Below the pieces are notes generated by a model. The model saw only the letters and a program-made list of their open reading frames with translations. It had not been told where the DNA came from and ran no database searches. This document shows, one piece after another, positions 15,001-23,552 of a stretch of DNA of 32,438 nucleotides (position 1 is its first letter; every line of letters starts with the position of its first letter). The stretch comes from Verrucomicrobiota bacterium. GTDB taxonomy: Bacteria; Verrucomicrobiota; Verrucomicrobiia; Limisphaerales; UBA9464. The stretch lies in the NCBI GenBank assembly GCA_017309115.1, contig JAFLEF010000068.1:1-32438 (forward strand), written 5' to 3'. The position numbers and the translations under genes are program-made.

Positions 15001-16428
15001 ATGAGCACTCCTTCCGTTCTCAACTTCGACCTGGTGGTTCTCGGAGGCGGTCCCGCTGGCTCCAGCGGGGCAATCGCCGCCGGCCTGCTCCGACGAAAAG
15101 TCGCCTTGGTGGAAAAGGCCAAACTGGTTGGGGGCGCCGGCATCAACACCGGCACCATTCCCAGCAAAACCCTCCGGGAAACCTCACTCGTCCTCTCCGG
15201 CTGGCGATCCCGTCGGCTCTTCGGGGTGGATCTGTCGCTTCGCCGCGAGGCGACAGTGTCTGACTTCATGCGCCACGAAAAGGTGGTCACCGCAACGGAA
15301 CGGGAACGCGTCGAGTCGCGGCTCCTGCAGGAGGGCGCCTCCAAGTTTCACGGCACCGCCTCCTTCGTGGACGACCACACGGTGCGTGTTACTTCGCCGG
15401 AAGGGGCAGTCCTGCTGCGCGGAGAAAGAATTCTGATCGCCACCGGATCATCCCCCTTGCGCCCGCCGGGATTCGATTTCAATGACGACCGGGTGCACGA
15501 CTCCAACGAGATCCTGGAACTCAAGGCGCTCCCCAAGAAACTCGCGGTCATCGGAGGCGGAGTGATCGGCAGCGAATACGCCGGGACCTTCGCGGCTTTG
15601 GGCGCCGAGGTGCACCTGATCGACGGACGGGAGGTCCTGATGCCCTTCCTCGATCCCGAGATCTCCCAAGCCCTCGCCGCCGCCATGACCGCAAACGGCA
15701 TCCAGTTCCACTGGAAGAAAAAGGTGGTGAAATGCGACTCATCGAAGCCGGGCGATGTCGTTCTCACCATGGACTCCGGGGAGGCGCTGAGTTGCGACGG
15801 CGTGCTCGTCTGCGCCGGACGCAGCAGCAACACCGAGGACCTCAACCTGGCGGCTGCCGGCCTGACTCCCGGGAAACGCGGCCTCGTGCAGGTCAACGAG
15901 CATTTCCAGTCGACCGAGGTTCCCCACATTTACGCTGCCGGGGATGTCATTGGACCTCCGGCTCTCGCCGCCACCGGCATTGAGCAGGCCCGCGTGGCCG
16001 TCTGCCACGCCTTCGGGGAAACTCTGAAGACCGGCATCGCCAGTCTGCTGCCCACCGGCATCTACACGATTCCCGAAGCCAGCATGGTCGGCGAAACCGA
16101 AGCCTCACTGAAAGAGAAGCAGATTCCATATTTGGTCGGCCGGGCCCGCTACAGCGACATCCCGCGGGGCGATATCATCGGCGACAACGTGGGCTTCCTG
16201 AAGCTGCTGTTTCACCGGGATGATCTGCGTCTGTTGGGCGTTCACGTCATGGGCGAACACGCAACCGAAGTGGTCCACATCGGCCTCATCGCCATGATGA
16301 CCGGCGCCGGGGCGGACCTCTTCAACCAAGCCTGCTTCAACTATCCGACCCTGGGCGACCTCTATAAATACGCCGCCTACGACGCGCTGTTTCAGGTCCG
16401 CCGACTGGCGGGTCAGGTCTCGGAATGA
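15001..16428 (+). CDS. sthA: Si-specific (soluble) NAD(P)+ transhydrogenase
   Basis: A FAD flavoprotein that moves hydride between NADPH and NAD+, adjusting the cell's NADPH pool. The 475 residues have the FAD dinucleotide motif GGGPAG at 15-20, GTIPSKTLRE at 51-60, a second nucleotide fold with VIGGGVIGSEYAGTFAALG, the FAD-binding YAAGDVIGPPALAATG and the dimerisation domain with HVMGEHATEVVHIG. The redox-active CxxxxC of lipoamide and thiol reductases is absent, and even the single Cys kept by many SthA proteins is Gly (G47 in GGAGINTGT). That excludes disulfide reductase chemistry. ATG 15001 aligns with the family start; 14959 would add 14 odd residues. Its 3' end overlaps the convergent GNAT gene by 16 bp. 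Confidence 0.9.
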   Translation: MSTPSVLNFDLVVLGGGPAGSSGAIAAGLLRRKVALVEKAKLVGGAGINTGTIPSKTLRETSLVLSGWRSRRLFGVDLSLRREATVSDFMRHEKVVTATERERVESRLLQEGASKFHGTASFVDDHTVRVTSPEGAVLLRGERILIATGSSPLRPPGFDFNDDRVHDSNEILELKALPKKLAVIGGGVIGSEYAGTFAALGAEVHLIDGREVLMPFLDPEISQALAAAMTANGIQFHWKKKVVKCDSSKPGDVVLTMDSGEALSCDGVLVCAGRSSNTEDLNLAAAGLTPGKRGLVQVNEHFQSTEVPHIYAAGDVIGPPALAATGIEQARVAVCHAFGETLKTGIASLLPTGIYTIPEASMVGETEASLKEKQIPYLVGRARYSDIPRGDIIGDNVGFLKLLFHRDDLRLLGVHVMGEHATEVVHIGLIAMMTGAGADLFNQACFNYPTLGDLYKYAAYDALFQVRRLAGQVSE

Positions 16429-17003
16429 GCCCCTGACCGCGAGTCCACATCCTCCGGCACCAGGGAAAACATCAAGGCATCCCGCGCCAATCCCTGGTTG
16501 CAGATACGACCGCGCAGCTGGCCTTCGAAGCGCGCCCCCGACTTCTCAGCTGCGCGGCGACTGGCCAGGTTGCTGGGCTCAATCAGGAGTTCTATCCGGT
16601 GCAGTTTCAGCTCTCCGAAGGCGAATCGAGCCAACACGCGAACCGCCGCCGGCATGACGGCTTTTCCCCGTTGGGAAGGACGGACCCAGTAGCCCACGTT
16701 GGCGAAACGATGTCGCCAGTTGAACTGGCTCAGCCCGCACATGCCCAGAAACCGGCAATCCTCGGATTCCACGAGAAAGGAGTAGGCCTCCCCGCGCCGC
16801 CATTCGTCCGCCTTGAGTTCCAAATGCGCCTGCGCCGAGCGAATGTCGCGGATCTCTTCACCCCAATTCATCCAGAGCCGGAGCGTGGGCCACGATTCCA
16901 GGAAAGCGGCGTAGAATTCCACCGTATCCTCCGGACCAACCGGCCGGATGTGAATCCAACCGTCGGTCAGCGTCTTCCGGGGGACATGGTGCGGAAGGTT
17001 CAC
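16413..17003 (-). CDS. GNAT N-acetyltransferase (RimJ/RimL-like, Acetyltransf_3)
   Basis: 196 residues from GTG 17003. Transfers an acetyl group from acetyl-CoA to an amine. The fold is visible as IHIRPVGPED (beta 1), LESEDCRFLGMCGLSQFN-type strands around YSFLVES and FLGMCGLSQ, the acetyl-CoA loop VRPSQRGKAVMPAA (an altered R/Q-x-x-G-x-A signature) and LASRRAAEKSGARFEGQLR, the conserved end of RimJ/RimL-type enzymes. The start was chosen because GTG overlaps the PIG-L stop (GTGA at 17003-17000) and GGGAG sits about 12 bases upstream; a longer frame to 17084 only reads PIG-L sequence out of frame. It is therefore coupled to the deacetylase, which suggests the two act on the same or related amino-sugar substrate. 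Ends 16 bp inside sthA. Confidence 0.85.
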   Translation of the reverse strand: MNLPHHVPRKTLTDGWIHIRPVGPEDTVEFYAAFLESWPTLRLWMNWGEEIRDIRSAQAHLELKADEWRRGEAYSFLVESEDCRFLGMCGLSQFNWRHRFANVGYWVRPSQRGKAVMPAAVRVLARFAFGELKLHRIELLIEPSNLASRRAAEKSGARFEGQLRGRICNQGLARDALMFSLVPEDVDSRSGAHSET

Positions 17004-17857
17004 GCAAACAGCACTCCCGCCGGTTCCTTCACCGATAAATTGCGGCCGCCGGTCTGAACTTCCTGCAACGCCCCGTCGCGCCACGCCCGCAGCCGATATA
17101 ACGTCGCAAATCCAAAGTCCGGTGCCGCCCCACCCTGACCGCCCACCAGTTCACTGCCCCGCCGGACGTTGTCCTGCATCCACGCTGGCAGGAGCAGATG
17201 GAACGGATTGCGCTGCACCTCGCCCACATGGAACGAGAGCGCGCTGACTTGGTCGGTCACCTGTTGCTCCGAAGTGTCCACCATCAGATTCGGTCGCGTC
17301 ATTTGCCCCCAGTACTCGGTGTCGACTAGGAACGTGGAAAACTCCCGGGGCAACGTGGCCAGTGCATCCTGAACGAGAAAATGCACACCGATGTGCGTGC
17401 CATTCCAATCATGTTCGTGCGGCACAAAGATCGCGCGCGGCTTTTCCCGGAGCAGCAGATCGGCCACGAGCTTGACCTTGGCGGCCCAGCCGGCGGGATC
17501 CTGGGCACGAGCCTTAGGCGTGATGGCCTCCAGCCCGTTGGATGCGGTTTGGATCAGACCGAATCCGAGGTAGTCACAGGCATTGCGCAACTCCTGTAGC
17601 CGCTCGGCTTGGCGGTCCCGATTGCTGCCCTGGGTGACCGCCACATTGCGAATGCTCCACCCAGACTCCCGCATTAAGCGGATGGCCAGGGCGCCAATGA
17701 TGCACTCGTCGTCCGGATGCGGGGAAAAGATCAAGCCAACGGGAGCATCCGGAGCCGGCGTGGGCCGGGCCAAAGGCGGGAAGCCACCGAGCTGATAGTT
17801 CTTACCCGAGCGGAAGAAGCGGGCGTACTCGGCAACCAAGTGGGCGTAGGGATTCAT
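17000..17857 (-). CDS. PIG-L family (LmbE-like) deacetylase
   Basis: 285 residues. These zinc enzymes remove acetyl groups from N-acetylglucosamine moieties (as in MshB, BshB, PIG-L). The signature SPHPDDE is at 45-51, with H47 and D50 as likely zinc ligands and D49 as likely base; the third ligand lies in HDWNGTHIGVH (149-159, H155/H159). SNRDRQAERLQELRNACDYLGF matches the helix after the active site. No signal peptide. It lies 43 bp after the ROK-like kinase and overlaps the GNAT gene by four bases, so the three form an operon. The substrate could be GlcNAc, GlcNAc-6-P or a GlcNAc conjugate. Confidence 0.88.
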   Translation of the reverse strand: MNPYAHLVAEYARFFRSGKNYQLGGFPPLARPTPAPDAPVGLIFSPHPDDECIIGALAIRLMRESGWSIRNVAVTQGSNRDRQAERLQELRNACDYLGFGLIQTASNGLEAITPKARAQDPAGWAAKVKLVADLLLREKPRAIFVPHEHDWNGTHIGVHFLVQDALATLPREFSTFLVDTEYWGQMTRPNLMVDTSEQQVTDQVSALSFHVGEVQRNPFHLLLPAWMQDNVRRGSELVGGQGGAAPDFGFATLYRLRAWRDGALQEVQTGGRNLSVKEPAGVLFA

Positions 17858-17900
17858 GGCAATGACGTGATGTCGGACTCAGCGAGAAAACAAAGGGAGA

Positions 17901-19298
17901 TCAGGCCAGCACGGGAAGACTCGCGGCAGCGATCGCTTGGCCATGACGTTTGTCCTTTTCGTCCGGCGTGGGGAAATCCAAACGTGCGGACAACTCGGGA
18001 AACTCGAGTTCCAAAACCCGTCGCGCCTGGCGAAGAATCAAATCGCCTCCGGCACCCGTCATGACTCGACCGAGCACCAACACGTGCCGCATGGCGTAGA
18101 ACTCTGACCAATGGCCCAGGGCGTATCCCAGGAACACGCCGATCGACTCGTAAATCTTGGTGGCCCGGGCATCACCCGCCGCCATGAGTGACTGCACCAG
18201 TTTGAGCTTCTCGGGAAGCCCCAGCGAAGCGTCCACTTCGATACCCGCCGGCGCCAGCAGTCGTCCGACCGCCTGTTGCGAGAAATACTGCGCGCCACAG
18301 CCGACGTCGCCCGACCACTCCTCCCGAGGAGCCTGCCGTCGGTAGTCAACAGGCACGAAGGCCAGTTCGTTCAACCAGGATGTGATCGTGCCTTCCGGAG
18401 TCACAAACCCCGCGGCCGTACTGGTGCCCATGGCCACACCCAACACGGCATTCTCCTTCAGCGCCATCGATCCCGCCAGTGCGGTCACCTCGCCGTCATT
18501 GACCACATCGAACGGGATGCCCTTCCACTCCTGACGCAATTCCAGGAACAGGTCCTTCACCCGAGACTCGAACAGATCCGGCGGAACTCCACGGAAGAGT
18601 GAAGCCACCTTGACCCGGTTATTGACGTACACTCCCGCCGCCGAACCGCCGATCGCATCGACTCGCGGCAAATGAGCCGCCGCCCGCCGCAGGGAATCCA
18701 TGACGCCGTCGAAGTGATACTGCGGATCTTTTTGAAAGTACGGATCCCAGACGATCTCCTCGGAAAAGACGCAGTTTCCGTCCTGAACCGCGGCCACCTT
18801 GCGGTCACTACCCCCGAGGTCGAATCCGATGCGGCAGCCATCCAAGTGACGTCCCAGCGGGGTCGTGCTGGCCCGGGGTGCCGGAAGCTCGGCGACCGTC
18901 GACACGGAAACGACTTCAATGGGCCGGTCGTAAATGCGCTGGCCAATGATTTCCGAATCGAACCGGCCCGCCGCGTCGTCCTGATAATGCCGGCGCAATG
19001 CATCGGCAATCGCCACGGGGCCGGCCACGGTGAATTTCCAGCCGCCCCAAGCCCAAAGCAGGAATTTAGCGAGGCGCTCGACAAAAAAGGGATTGGCCTC
19101 GGCCGCGCTCGGATGCGAATCGGCCAAAACCCGGAACGCGTGGTGGAACACCGATCCATCCGCCTGCTCCAGAGCCAGGGTCACCGGAACCGTCGCCTCC
19201 GCGGCGAAAGCGCGCGTGGCCAGGACGGCAGGGCGGAATCCAGGATCCAGCGGAGGCAGAACCCGGGGGGCGACGAGGAAGCGATCGAGTGAACTCAT
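17901..19298 (-). CDS. ROK/hexokinase-like sugar kinase (actin-ATPase fold)
   Basis: 465 residues, longer than a typical ROK kinase (about 300). The first 150 or so residues are an extension without known motifs; then the kinase core begins with GFDLGGSDRKVAAV, the phosphate-1 loop. VDAIGGSAAGVYV, VVNDGEVTALAGS (likely carrying the catalytic Asp) and VAMGTSTAAGFV follow, with MTGAGGDLILRQA for nucleotide binding near the C-terminus. The zinc motif CxCGxxGCxE of classical ROK proteins is not visible. It probably phosphorylates a hexose or N-acetylhexosamine, given that a PIG-L deacetylase follows 43 bp downstream; the substrate is an inference. ATG 19298 opens the longest consistent frame. Confidence 0.78.
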   Translation of the reverse strand: MSSLDRFLVAPRVLPPLDPGFRPAVLATRAFAAEATVPVTLALEQADGSVFHHAFRVLADSHPSAAEANPFFVERLAKFLLWAWGGWKFTVAGPVAIADALRRHYQDDAAGRFDSEIIGQRIYDRPIEVVSVSTVAELPAPRASTTPLGRHLDGCRIGFDLGGSDRKVAAVQDGNCVFSEEIVWDPYFQKDPQYHFDGVMDSLRRAAAHLPRVDAIGGSAAGVYVNNRVKVASLFRGVPPDLFESRVKDLFLELRQEWKGIPFDVVNDGEVTALAGSMALKENAVLGVAMGTSTAAGFVTPEGTITSWLNELAFVPVDYRRQAPREEWSGDVGCGAQYFSQQAVGRLLAPAGIEVDASLGLPEKLKLVQSLMAAGDARATKIYESIGVFLGYALGHWSEFYAMRHVLVLGRVMTGAGGDLILRQARRVLELEFPELSARLDFPTPDEKDKRHGQAIAAASLPVLA

Positions 19299-19389
19299 GC
19301 GCGGACAAAACCTGAACTGAGGGCCCGGCCAGGTGCAAGCCGGCGTCGCAGGCGACCGGGTGACATTCCGGAAGCCAACCTGCGGGAAA

Positions 19390-19418
19390 TGGGGCGCGAA
19401 TTCCCGATCCGCGCCCCA
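19390..19418 (-). terminator. GC-rich hairpin, probable terminator after the small membrane protein
   Basis: TGGGGCGCG (19390-19398) pairs perfectly with CGCGCCCCA (19410-19418) around an 11-base loop. It begins 9 bp past the membrane protein stop. On the minus strand only a short TTT follows, so it is a strong hairpin with a weak U-tract. Confidence 0.4.
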
Positions 19419-19427
19419 GCAGGGTTC

Positions 19428-19820
19428 TCACCGCCCTCCGAATTGCGGCAACGCCGGAGGCGTACCTGCCCGGAGTCCCAGACCCCGTCTCCGGATCCGG
19501 CCAAAGGCAATGAGATTGAAGAAGTGCATGGCTCCGAGAATGAGGAGAACCAGTCCGACTTTGGTGCTCAGCACCTCCACCAACTGCTGGAGATCTTCGG
19601 CGCGATCCCCGTACTTCAGGGCCAGAGTGACGAAGCCAATGTTCACCAAGTAGAAGCCGACCACCAAGAGGTGATTGATCGAGTCCGCCAGCGGTTCGTT
19701 CCCTTGAAACGCATCCACCAGGAAGATGCGACCGTTGCGGTGAAGAGTCCGGGCAACCCACACGGTCAGCGCAATGCTGATCGCGAGGTAAAGGAGGTAA
19801 GTGATCACGAGGTAGTTCAT
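19428..19820 (-). CDS. Small integral membrane protein, partner of the GbsR-like regulator
   Basis: 130 residues with three to four hydrophobic segments: YLVITYLLYLAISIALTVWVA at the N-terminus, INHLLVVGFYLVNIGFVTLAL, and VGLVLLILGAMHFFNLIAF. Between the first two is a short loop with TLHRNGRIFLVDAF. A basic tail (GRIRRRGLGL) would face the cytoplasm. No enzymatic motif. ATG 19820 is preceded by AGGA at a good distance on the minus strand, one of the clearer ribosome-binding sites here. It lies 69 bp after the regulator gene, and that spacer holds palindromic sequence related to the regulator's operator, so it probably belongs to the same regulon. Function unknown. Confidence 0.75.
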   Translation of the reverse strand: MNYLVITYLLYLAISIALTVWVARTLHRNGRIFLVDAFQGNEPLADSINHLLVVGFYLVNIGFVTLALKYGDRAEDLQQLVEVLSTKVGLVLLILGAMHFFNLIAFGRIRRRGLGLRAGTPPALPQFGGR

Positions 19821-19841
19821 GGTATTTCCTGTTTATTTTGT

Positions 19842-19877
19842 TTTCTGTATTTTCAGTTTCTTTTGAAACTTACTGCC
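19842..19877. promoter_or_regulatory. Degenerate operator-like sequence before the small membrane protein
   Basis: AGTTTC-TTTT-GAAACT at 19855-19870 is a perfect 6-base inverted repeat. Beside it TTTTCAG (19850-19856) and TTACTG (19870-19875) match pieces of the perfect site at 20443-20460. It may be a weak second binding site of the GbsR-like regulator that lets the membrane protein be transcribed separately. Confidence 0.35.
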
Positions 19878-19889
19878 AAAAAAATTGGT

Positions 19890-20435
19890 CTACTTGAGGA
19901 ATTTGAGAGCCCAGGGCACCACGCTGCTTTGCTCCGAGCGCGCCACCTTGCTGAGCACTCCATCCGCCATTTCCATAAACTCGCACAGTGCCCGGGTCTG
20001 CTGGGTGAACAGTTGCGCCTCGCTGGACTTCAGGCCTTCCACCCGCTCGATGCAGTCTTTGAGCACCCCGATGGCGGGTCGAATTTCCCGGCGCTTTCGT
20101 TCGCGGACAATGATGCAAAACATCTTCCAAACATCCTTTTCCGCCTCGAAATACTCCTTTCGCTCCCCTTTCCGAACCACGCTCCGCACCAATCCCCAGC
20201 CGACCAGCTCCCGCAGGTTCATATGCGCATTGCCCCGGCTGATCTTCAACTCCTCCATCACCTCATCCGTGGTGAGCGCCTTGGGTGTGATCAACAACAG
20301 AGCATGGATCTGAGCCATCGTCCGATTGATTCCCCAGGCACTCCCAATGGCGCCCCACTGCGTCACAAATTCATCCCGGGCGCTCTCCAATTGCGCCTCG
20401 TCCGCCGTCCGCTCCGTTTCGTTCCCGGCTTCCAT
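19890..20435 (-). CDS. GbsR/MarR-type transcriptional regulator
   Basis: 181 residues. The N-terminal half is a winged helix of the GbsR branch: WGINRTMAQIHALLLITPKALTTDE, then VMEELKISRGNAHMNLREL, with recognition helix RGNAHMNLRELVGWG, and a wing around VRSVVRKGERKEYFEAEKD. The C-terminal half (KMFCIIVRERKRREIRPAIG, then long amphipathic helices) is the dimer and effector part; GbsR itself senses choline in Bacillus, but nothing here supports the same ligand. A perfect palindrome eight bases upstream of the ATG strongly suggests autoregulation. The small membrane protein follows on the same strand. The helicase gene ends 63 bp upstream. Confidence 0.85.
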   Translation of the reverse strand: MEAGNETERTADEAQLESARDEFVTQWGAIGSAWGINRTMAQIHALLLITPKALTTDEVMEELKISRGNAHMNLRELVGWGLVRSVVRKGERKEYFEAEKDVWKMFCIIVRERKRREIRPAIGVLKDCIERVEGLKSSEAQLFTQQTRALCEFMEMADGVLSKVARSEQSSVVPWALKFLK

Positions 20436-20442
20436 ATTGTGT

Positions 20443-20460
20443 TTTCAGTATTTACTGAAA
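20443..20460 (-). promoter_or_regulatory. Perfect palindromic operator of the GbsR-like gene
   Basis: TTTCAGTA-TT-TACTGAAA has two perfect 8-base arms around a 2-base centre. It lies 7 bases upstream of the regulator start codon at 20435 and covers a possible -10 (AATACT on the minus strand, about 16 bp after TTGCTG). Protein binding here would block transcription of the regulator itself. Assignment to this regulator is by position and symmetry. Confidence 0.65.
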
Positions 20461-20498
20461 CAACAGAACAGCAAGGAAAATCCCGAAATGAGCTTGGC

Positions 20499-22688
20499 TT
20501 ACTCCAAGGCAGCGCGCATCGCCGCAAACCAGTCGACCCCCGCTTCGCTGGCCACCGGATTGACTCCGGCGTGTTCGGCATCCTCCACACATTCTGGCGG
20601 CAGCTCCTTCAGGAACGGCGACGGATGACACGGCATCACCTGCCCGTACCGCTTGCGGCCACCGCAATGGGAGATGCGCAGCGTTTTCTGGGCGCGGGTG
20701 ATCGCGACGTAAAAGAGGCGACGTTCCTCGTCCAACGTTCCCTCCGCCTTGGAACGGGAATGGGGCAGCAGACCATCCTCCACGCCCACAATCTGCACAT
20801 GCGGAAACTCCAAACCCTTGGCCGCATGCATGGTGATCAACGTGACCTGATCCCCGGTTTCCTCTTCGTCCTTCCGTTCCTGATCCAACGAAAGCTGCTC
20901 CAAAAACTCGGCGACCCGTTCCGCCGGCCGGCGCGTCAGCCGACGTCGGGCCGGCTTCTTCGGTGCGGCCGAAGACAGATTCACCAAGCCGTCGGGTGAC
21001 GTCTCCTCCTCCGGAGCCACCCGCATTTCGGCCGCAATTCCGTCCGGCTCGTCCAAGTCATCCAGGAGTTCGAACAGGTTACGCCAACGGTTCTCCGCTG
21101 CCTCCGCCGTTTTCTCCGTGCGCCGCAATTCCGCCTCGTAGGCGATGGCCTTCAACCAATCTTCCGCCCAATGCCCCAGGCACACCGCTTCCTTGGATTC
21201 CAAAATGGCCCGCGTCTCCTCAATGAAGACGATGAACTCCCGGATCGCCTCGGCCGTGCGCGCCTGGAACCGACCCTGAACATCAGTATGTCGCATCGCC
21301 GTAAAGACGCTGCTATGGCGCTCCTGACTCGCCGCCAGCAACCGCTCCATCGTCACATCGCTCAGCCCGCGAGCCGGCGTGTTGGCCACCCGCAGGAGCG
21401 CCACGTCGTCGTGCGGATTCAGAAACATCTTCAGATACGCCAAAAAATCCCGGATTTCCCGGCGGTCAAAAAAGCTCTGCCCACCAATCAACCGATATCG
21501 GATTTTCGACTGACGCAGGGCCGTTTCCAGCGGGCGTGACTGAAGATTCGTCCGGAACAGAATCGCCTGATCTCCCCAGGGGACGCGTTTCACGAGCCGG
21601 TCATCCTCGATATTCTGGGCCACGGTCTTGGCTTCGTCCTCGTCCGTGTCGAAACACTGGAGCATGACCCGCTCCCCTTCGCCCTTGGCCGACCAGAGCT
21701 GCTTTCCTCGACGTCGTGAATTATTCCGGATGACCCCATTCGCGGCTTTCAGGATCAGGTTGGTGGACCGGTAATTCTGTTCGAGTTTGACGACCTTGAC
21801 CTCCGGATAGTGTTTTTCGAGGTCCAGCAGATTGGCCACCTCGGCTCCGCGCCAGCCGTAAATGGACTGATCGTCGTCGCCGACTACGCAGAGGTTGCGG
21901 GATTCGCTGGTGAGGGCGTTCACCAACTCGAACTGCGCGGCATTGGTGTCCTGATACTCGTCCACCATTACATAGCGAAAGCGGTCCCGGCAGGCTTGCA
22001 AGGCGTCCGGATGTTCGCGGAACAAGCGCAACACCAGCAGAATCAGGTCATCGAAGTCCACCGCATTGCAGGCATGCAACGCCGTCTGATAACGGTTCAG
22101 CACGTGTTCCGCCAAGGCCCGGACATTGGGATCTTCGAACACCGAAGAGCGGGTTCCGCCGTTGCGATACTTGGAGATCAAGCCCAACACCGCACCCGGA
22201 TCGGTCTTGGTCGCGCCATCGCGAATGCCGGCCAAGATCTTCTTGATCGCCGCCAACTGGTCCGACTCGTCGTAGATCACGAAGTTTCGCTTGTAGCCAA
22301 GCTTCTCGATGTGCTGGCGCAGGATGCGAACGCACAGGGAATGAAAGGTACACAACGTTGGACGTGGAGGCGGTTCTTCGTCGCGGCTGCGCTTCCGCTC
22401 CCGCGGCAGCATTTCGTTCACCCGGGCCAGCATCTCGCGCGCAGCCTTGTTGGTGAAGGTGACCGCCAGAATATGGTCGGGACGAACACCCCGATCGATC
22501 ATGTACACAATCCGGCAGGTGATCACCCGAGTCTTTCCCGTACCCGCCCCGGCGAGAATCAGCACCGGTCCGCGGACAGTGACCGCGGCCTCGCGCTGTT
22601 CGGGATTGAGGGCATTGAGATCGAACACGGGCGCGGAGAATGCCCCGCTCGCGTCGCCGGGCAAGCCGAAGTCCCGCGACGGTGACAT
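20499..22688 (-). CDS. UvrD/PcrA-type ATP-dependent DNA helicase
   Basis: 729-residue superfamily 1A 3'-5' helicase for DNA repair and replication restart. Motifs in order: Q-motif region LNPEQREAA at 27-35, Walker A AGAGTGKT at 46-53, Ia AVTFTNKAAREM, II VDEYQDTN, III VVGDDDQSIYGWRGAE, IV LEQNYRST, V LITMHAAKGLEF and VI RRLFYVAITRAQKTL. Walker B has DEYQD rather than DEFQD, which is normal for bacterial proteins. The length suits PcrA/UvrD/Rep; I cannot choose among them. A charged insert (DEPDGIAAEMRVAPEEETS) precedes motif V. Divergent from the Nif3-like gene with only 33 bp between the starts, so their promoters must overlap or the true start is slightly internal. Confidence 0.92.
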   Translation of the reverse strand: MSPSRDFGLPGDASGAFSAPVFDLNALNPEQREAAVTVRGPVLILAGAGTGKTRVITCRIVYMIDRGVRPDHILAVTFTNKAAREMLARVNEMLPRERKRSRDEEPPPRPTLCTFHSLCVRILRQHIEKLGYKRNFVIYDESDQLAAIKKILAGIRDGATKTDPGAVLGLISKYRNGGTRSSVFEDPNVRALAEHVLNRYQTALHACNAVDFDDLILLVLRLFREHPDALQACRDRFRYVMVDEYQDTNAAQFELVNALTSESRNLCVVGDDDQSIYGWRGAEVANLLDLEKHYPEVKVVKLEQNYRSTNLILKAANGVIRNNSRRRGKQLWSAKGEGERVMLQCFDTDEDEAKTVAQNIEDDRLVKRVPWGDQAILFRTNLQSRPLETALRQSKIRYRLIGGQSFFDRREIRDFLAYLKMFLNPHDDVALLRVANTPARGLSDVTMERLLAASQERHSSVFTAMRHTDVQGRFQARTAEAIREFIVFIEETRAILESKEAVCLGHWAEDWLKAIAYEAELRRTEKTAEAAENRWRNLFELLDDLDEPDGIAAEMRVAPEEETSPDGLVNLSSAAPKKPARRRLTRRPAERVAEFLEQLSLDQERKDEEETGDQVTLITMHAAKGLEFPHVQIVGVEDGLLPHSRSKAEGTLDEERRLFYVAITRAQKTLRISHCGGRKRYGQVMPCHPSPFLKELPPECVEDAEHAGVNPVASEAGVDWFAAMRAALE

Positions 22689-22721
22689 TGACGGCGGCGC
22701 CCAGGTCCTAAACCTCTCGCC

Positions 22722-23489
22722 ATGAGTTCAGCGTCCCTCCAGGAAATTGTCAGTTACTGCGACCGTCGCCTCCGACCGGACACCTTCGCGGACTACGATC
22801 GGGCGTGGAACGGACTTCAGGTGGAGAATCAGGGGAAGGTCACCCGAATTATCGCTGCGGTGGACGCCTCCCGGGCTACCGTGGAATTGGCGCTCCGAGC
22901 CAAAGGCGACCTCATGATTGTTCATCATGGTCTGTTTTGGAGCCCAACGCTGCCCTGGACCGGATCGCGATACGGTCTGATGAAGCGTCTTCTCGAAGGC
23001 AATCTGGCCGTGTATTCCCAGCATTTACCGTTGGATGGCCATCCGACCCTGGGGAACGCCGCCCAACTGGCCCGGGCGTTGGGCTTCCGGTCTCTCCGGC
23101 CGTTCTTCGCGCACAAGGGCGCGTTTCTCGGGGTGCAGACCCGGCTGACCAAGCCGATTTCCCGCGAAAAACTGGGCCAAGAACTCGCCCGGGTTCTGGG
23201 AAAGCCTCCCCTTCTACTCCCGGGTGGGGCACCCGTCTGCCGCCGCCTCGGAATCTGTACCGGGGGCGCCGGTAGCGAACTGTCCAAGGCGGTTGCCGAA
23301 GGAGTGGACACCTTCATCACTGGCGAGGGGCCTCACTGGACGCATGCTCTGGCGGAAGAGCAACAACTCAACGTGTTTTACGGCGGTCACTACGCGACTG
23401 AAACGTTTGGCGTAAAAGCCCTCGCAGCAGAGGTGGCCAAGAAGTTCCGTCTTCCCTGGGAGTTCGTGGACCATCCGAGTGGTCTGTGA
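22722..23489 (+). CDS. Nif3-like dinuclear metal centre hexameric protein (YbgI/DUF34)
   Basis: 255 residues. Members form hexameric rings with two metal ions per subunit; the reaction is unsettled (a GTP cyclohydrolase 1 type 2 label is often used but weakly supported). Metal-binding residues are visible: H68-H69 in IVHHGLFW, H101 and D105 in YSQHLPLDGHPTLGN, and GGHYATE near residue 226, with the last His and Glu as ligands. WNGLQVEN at 29-36 and GRVCTGG-like GICTGGAGSEL are family blocks. ATG 22722 fits the family start. Divergent from the helicase; the gene after it starts 63 bp downstream. Confidence 0.92.
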   Translation: MSSASLQEIVSYCDRRLRPDTFADYDRAWNGLQVENQGKVTRIIAAVDASRATVELALRAKGDLMIVHHGLFWSPTLPWTGSRYGLMKRLLEGNLAVYSQHLPLDGHPTLGNAAQLARALGFRSLRPFFAHKGAFLGVQTRLTKPISREKLGQELARVLGKPPLLLPGGAPVCRRLGICTGGAGSELSKAVAEGVDTFITGEGPHWTHALAEEQQLNVFYGGHYATETFGVKALAAEVAKKFRLPWEFVDHPSGL

Positions 23490-23552
23490 GTCGAGCGCCA
23501 CGATGTCACGTTTGTCCGACGTCACTGCGTCGAAAGAGGTAGCGACTCCGAC

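Noticed and set aside
15001-16428. Mycothiol- or glutathione-type disulfide reductase
   Set aside because: The active-site cysteine pair is absent; the sequence fits SthA.
19389-20999. 536-codon plus-strand ORF across the GbsR region
   Set aside because: Covers three real minus-strand genes antisense and has no protein-like motifs.
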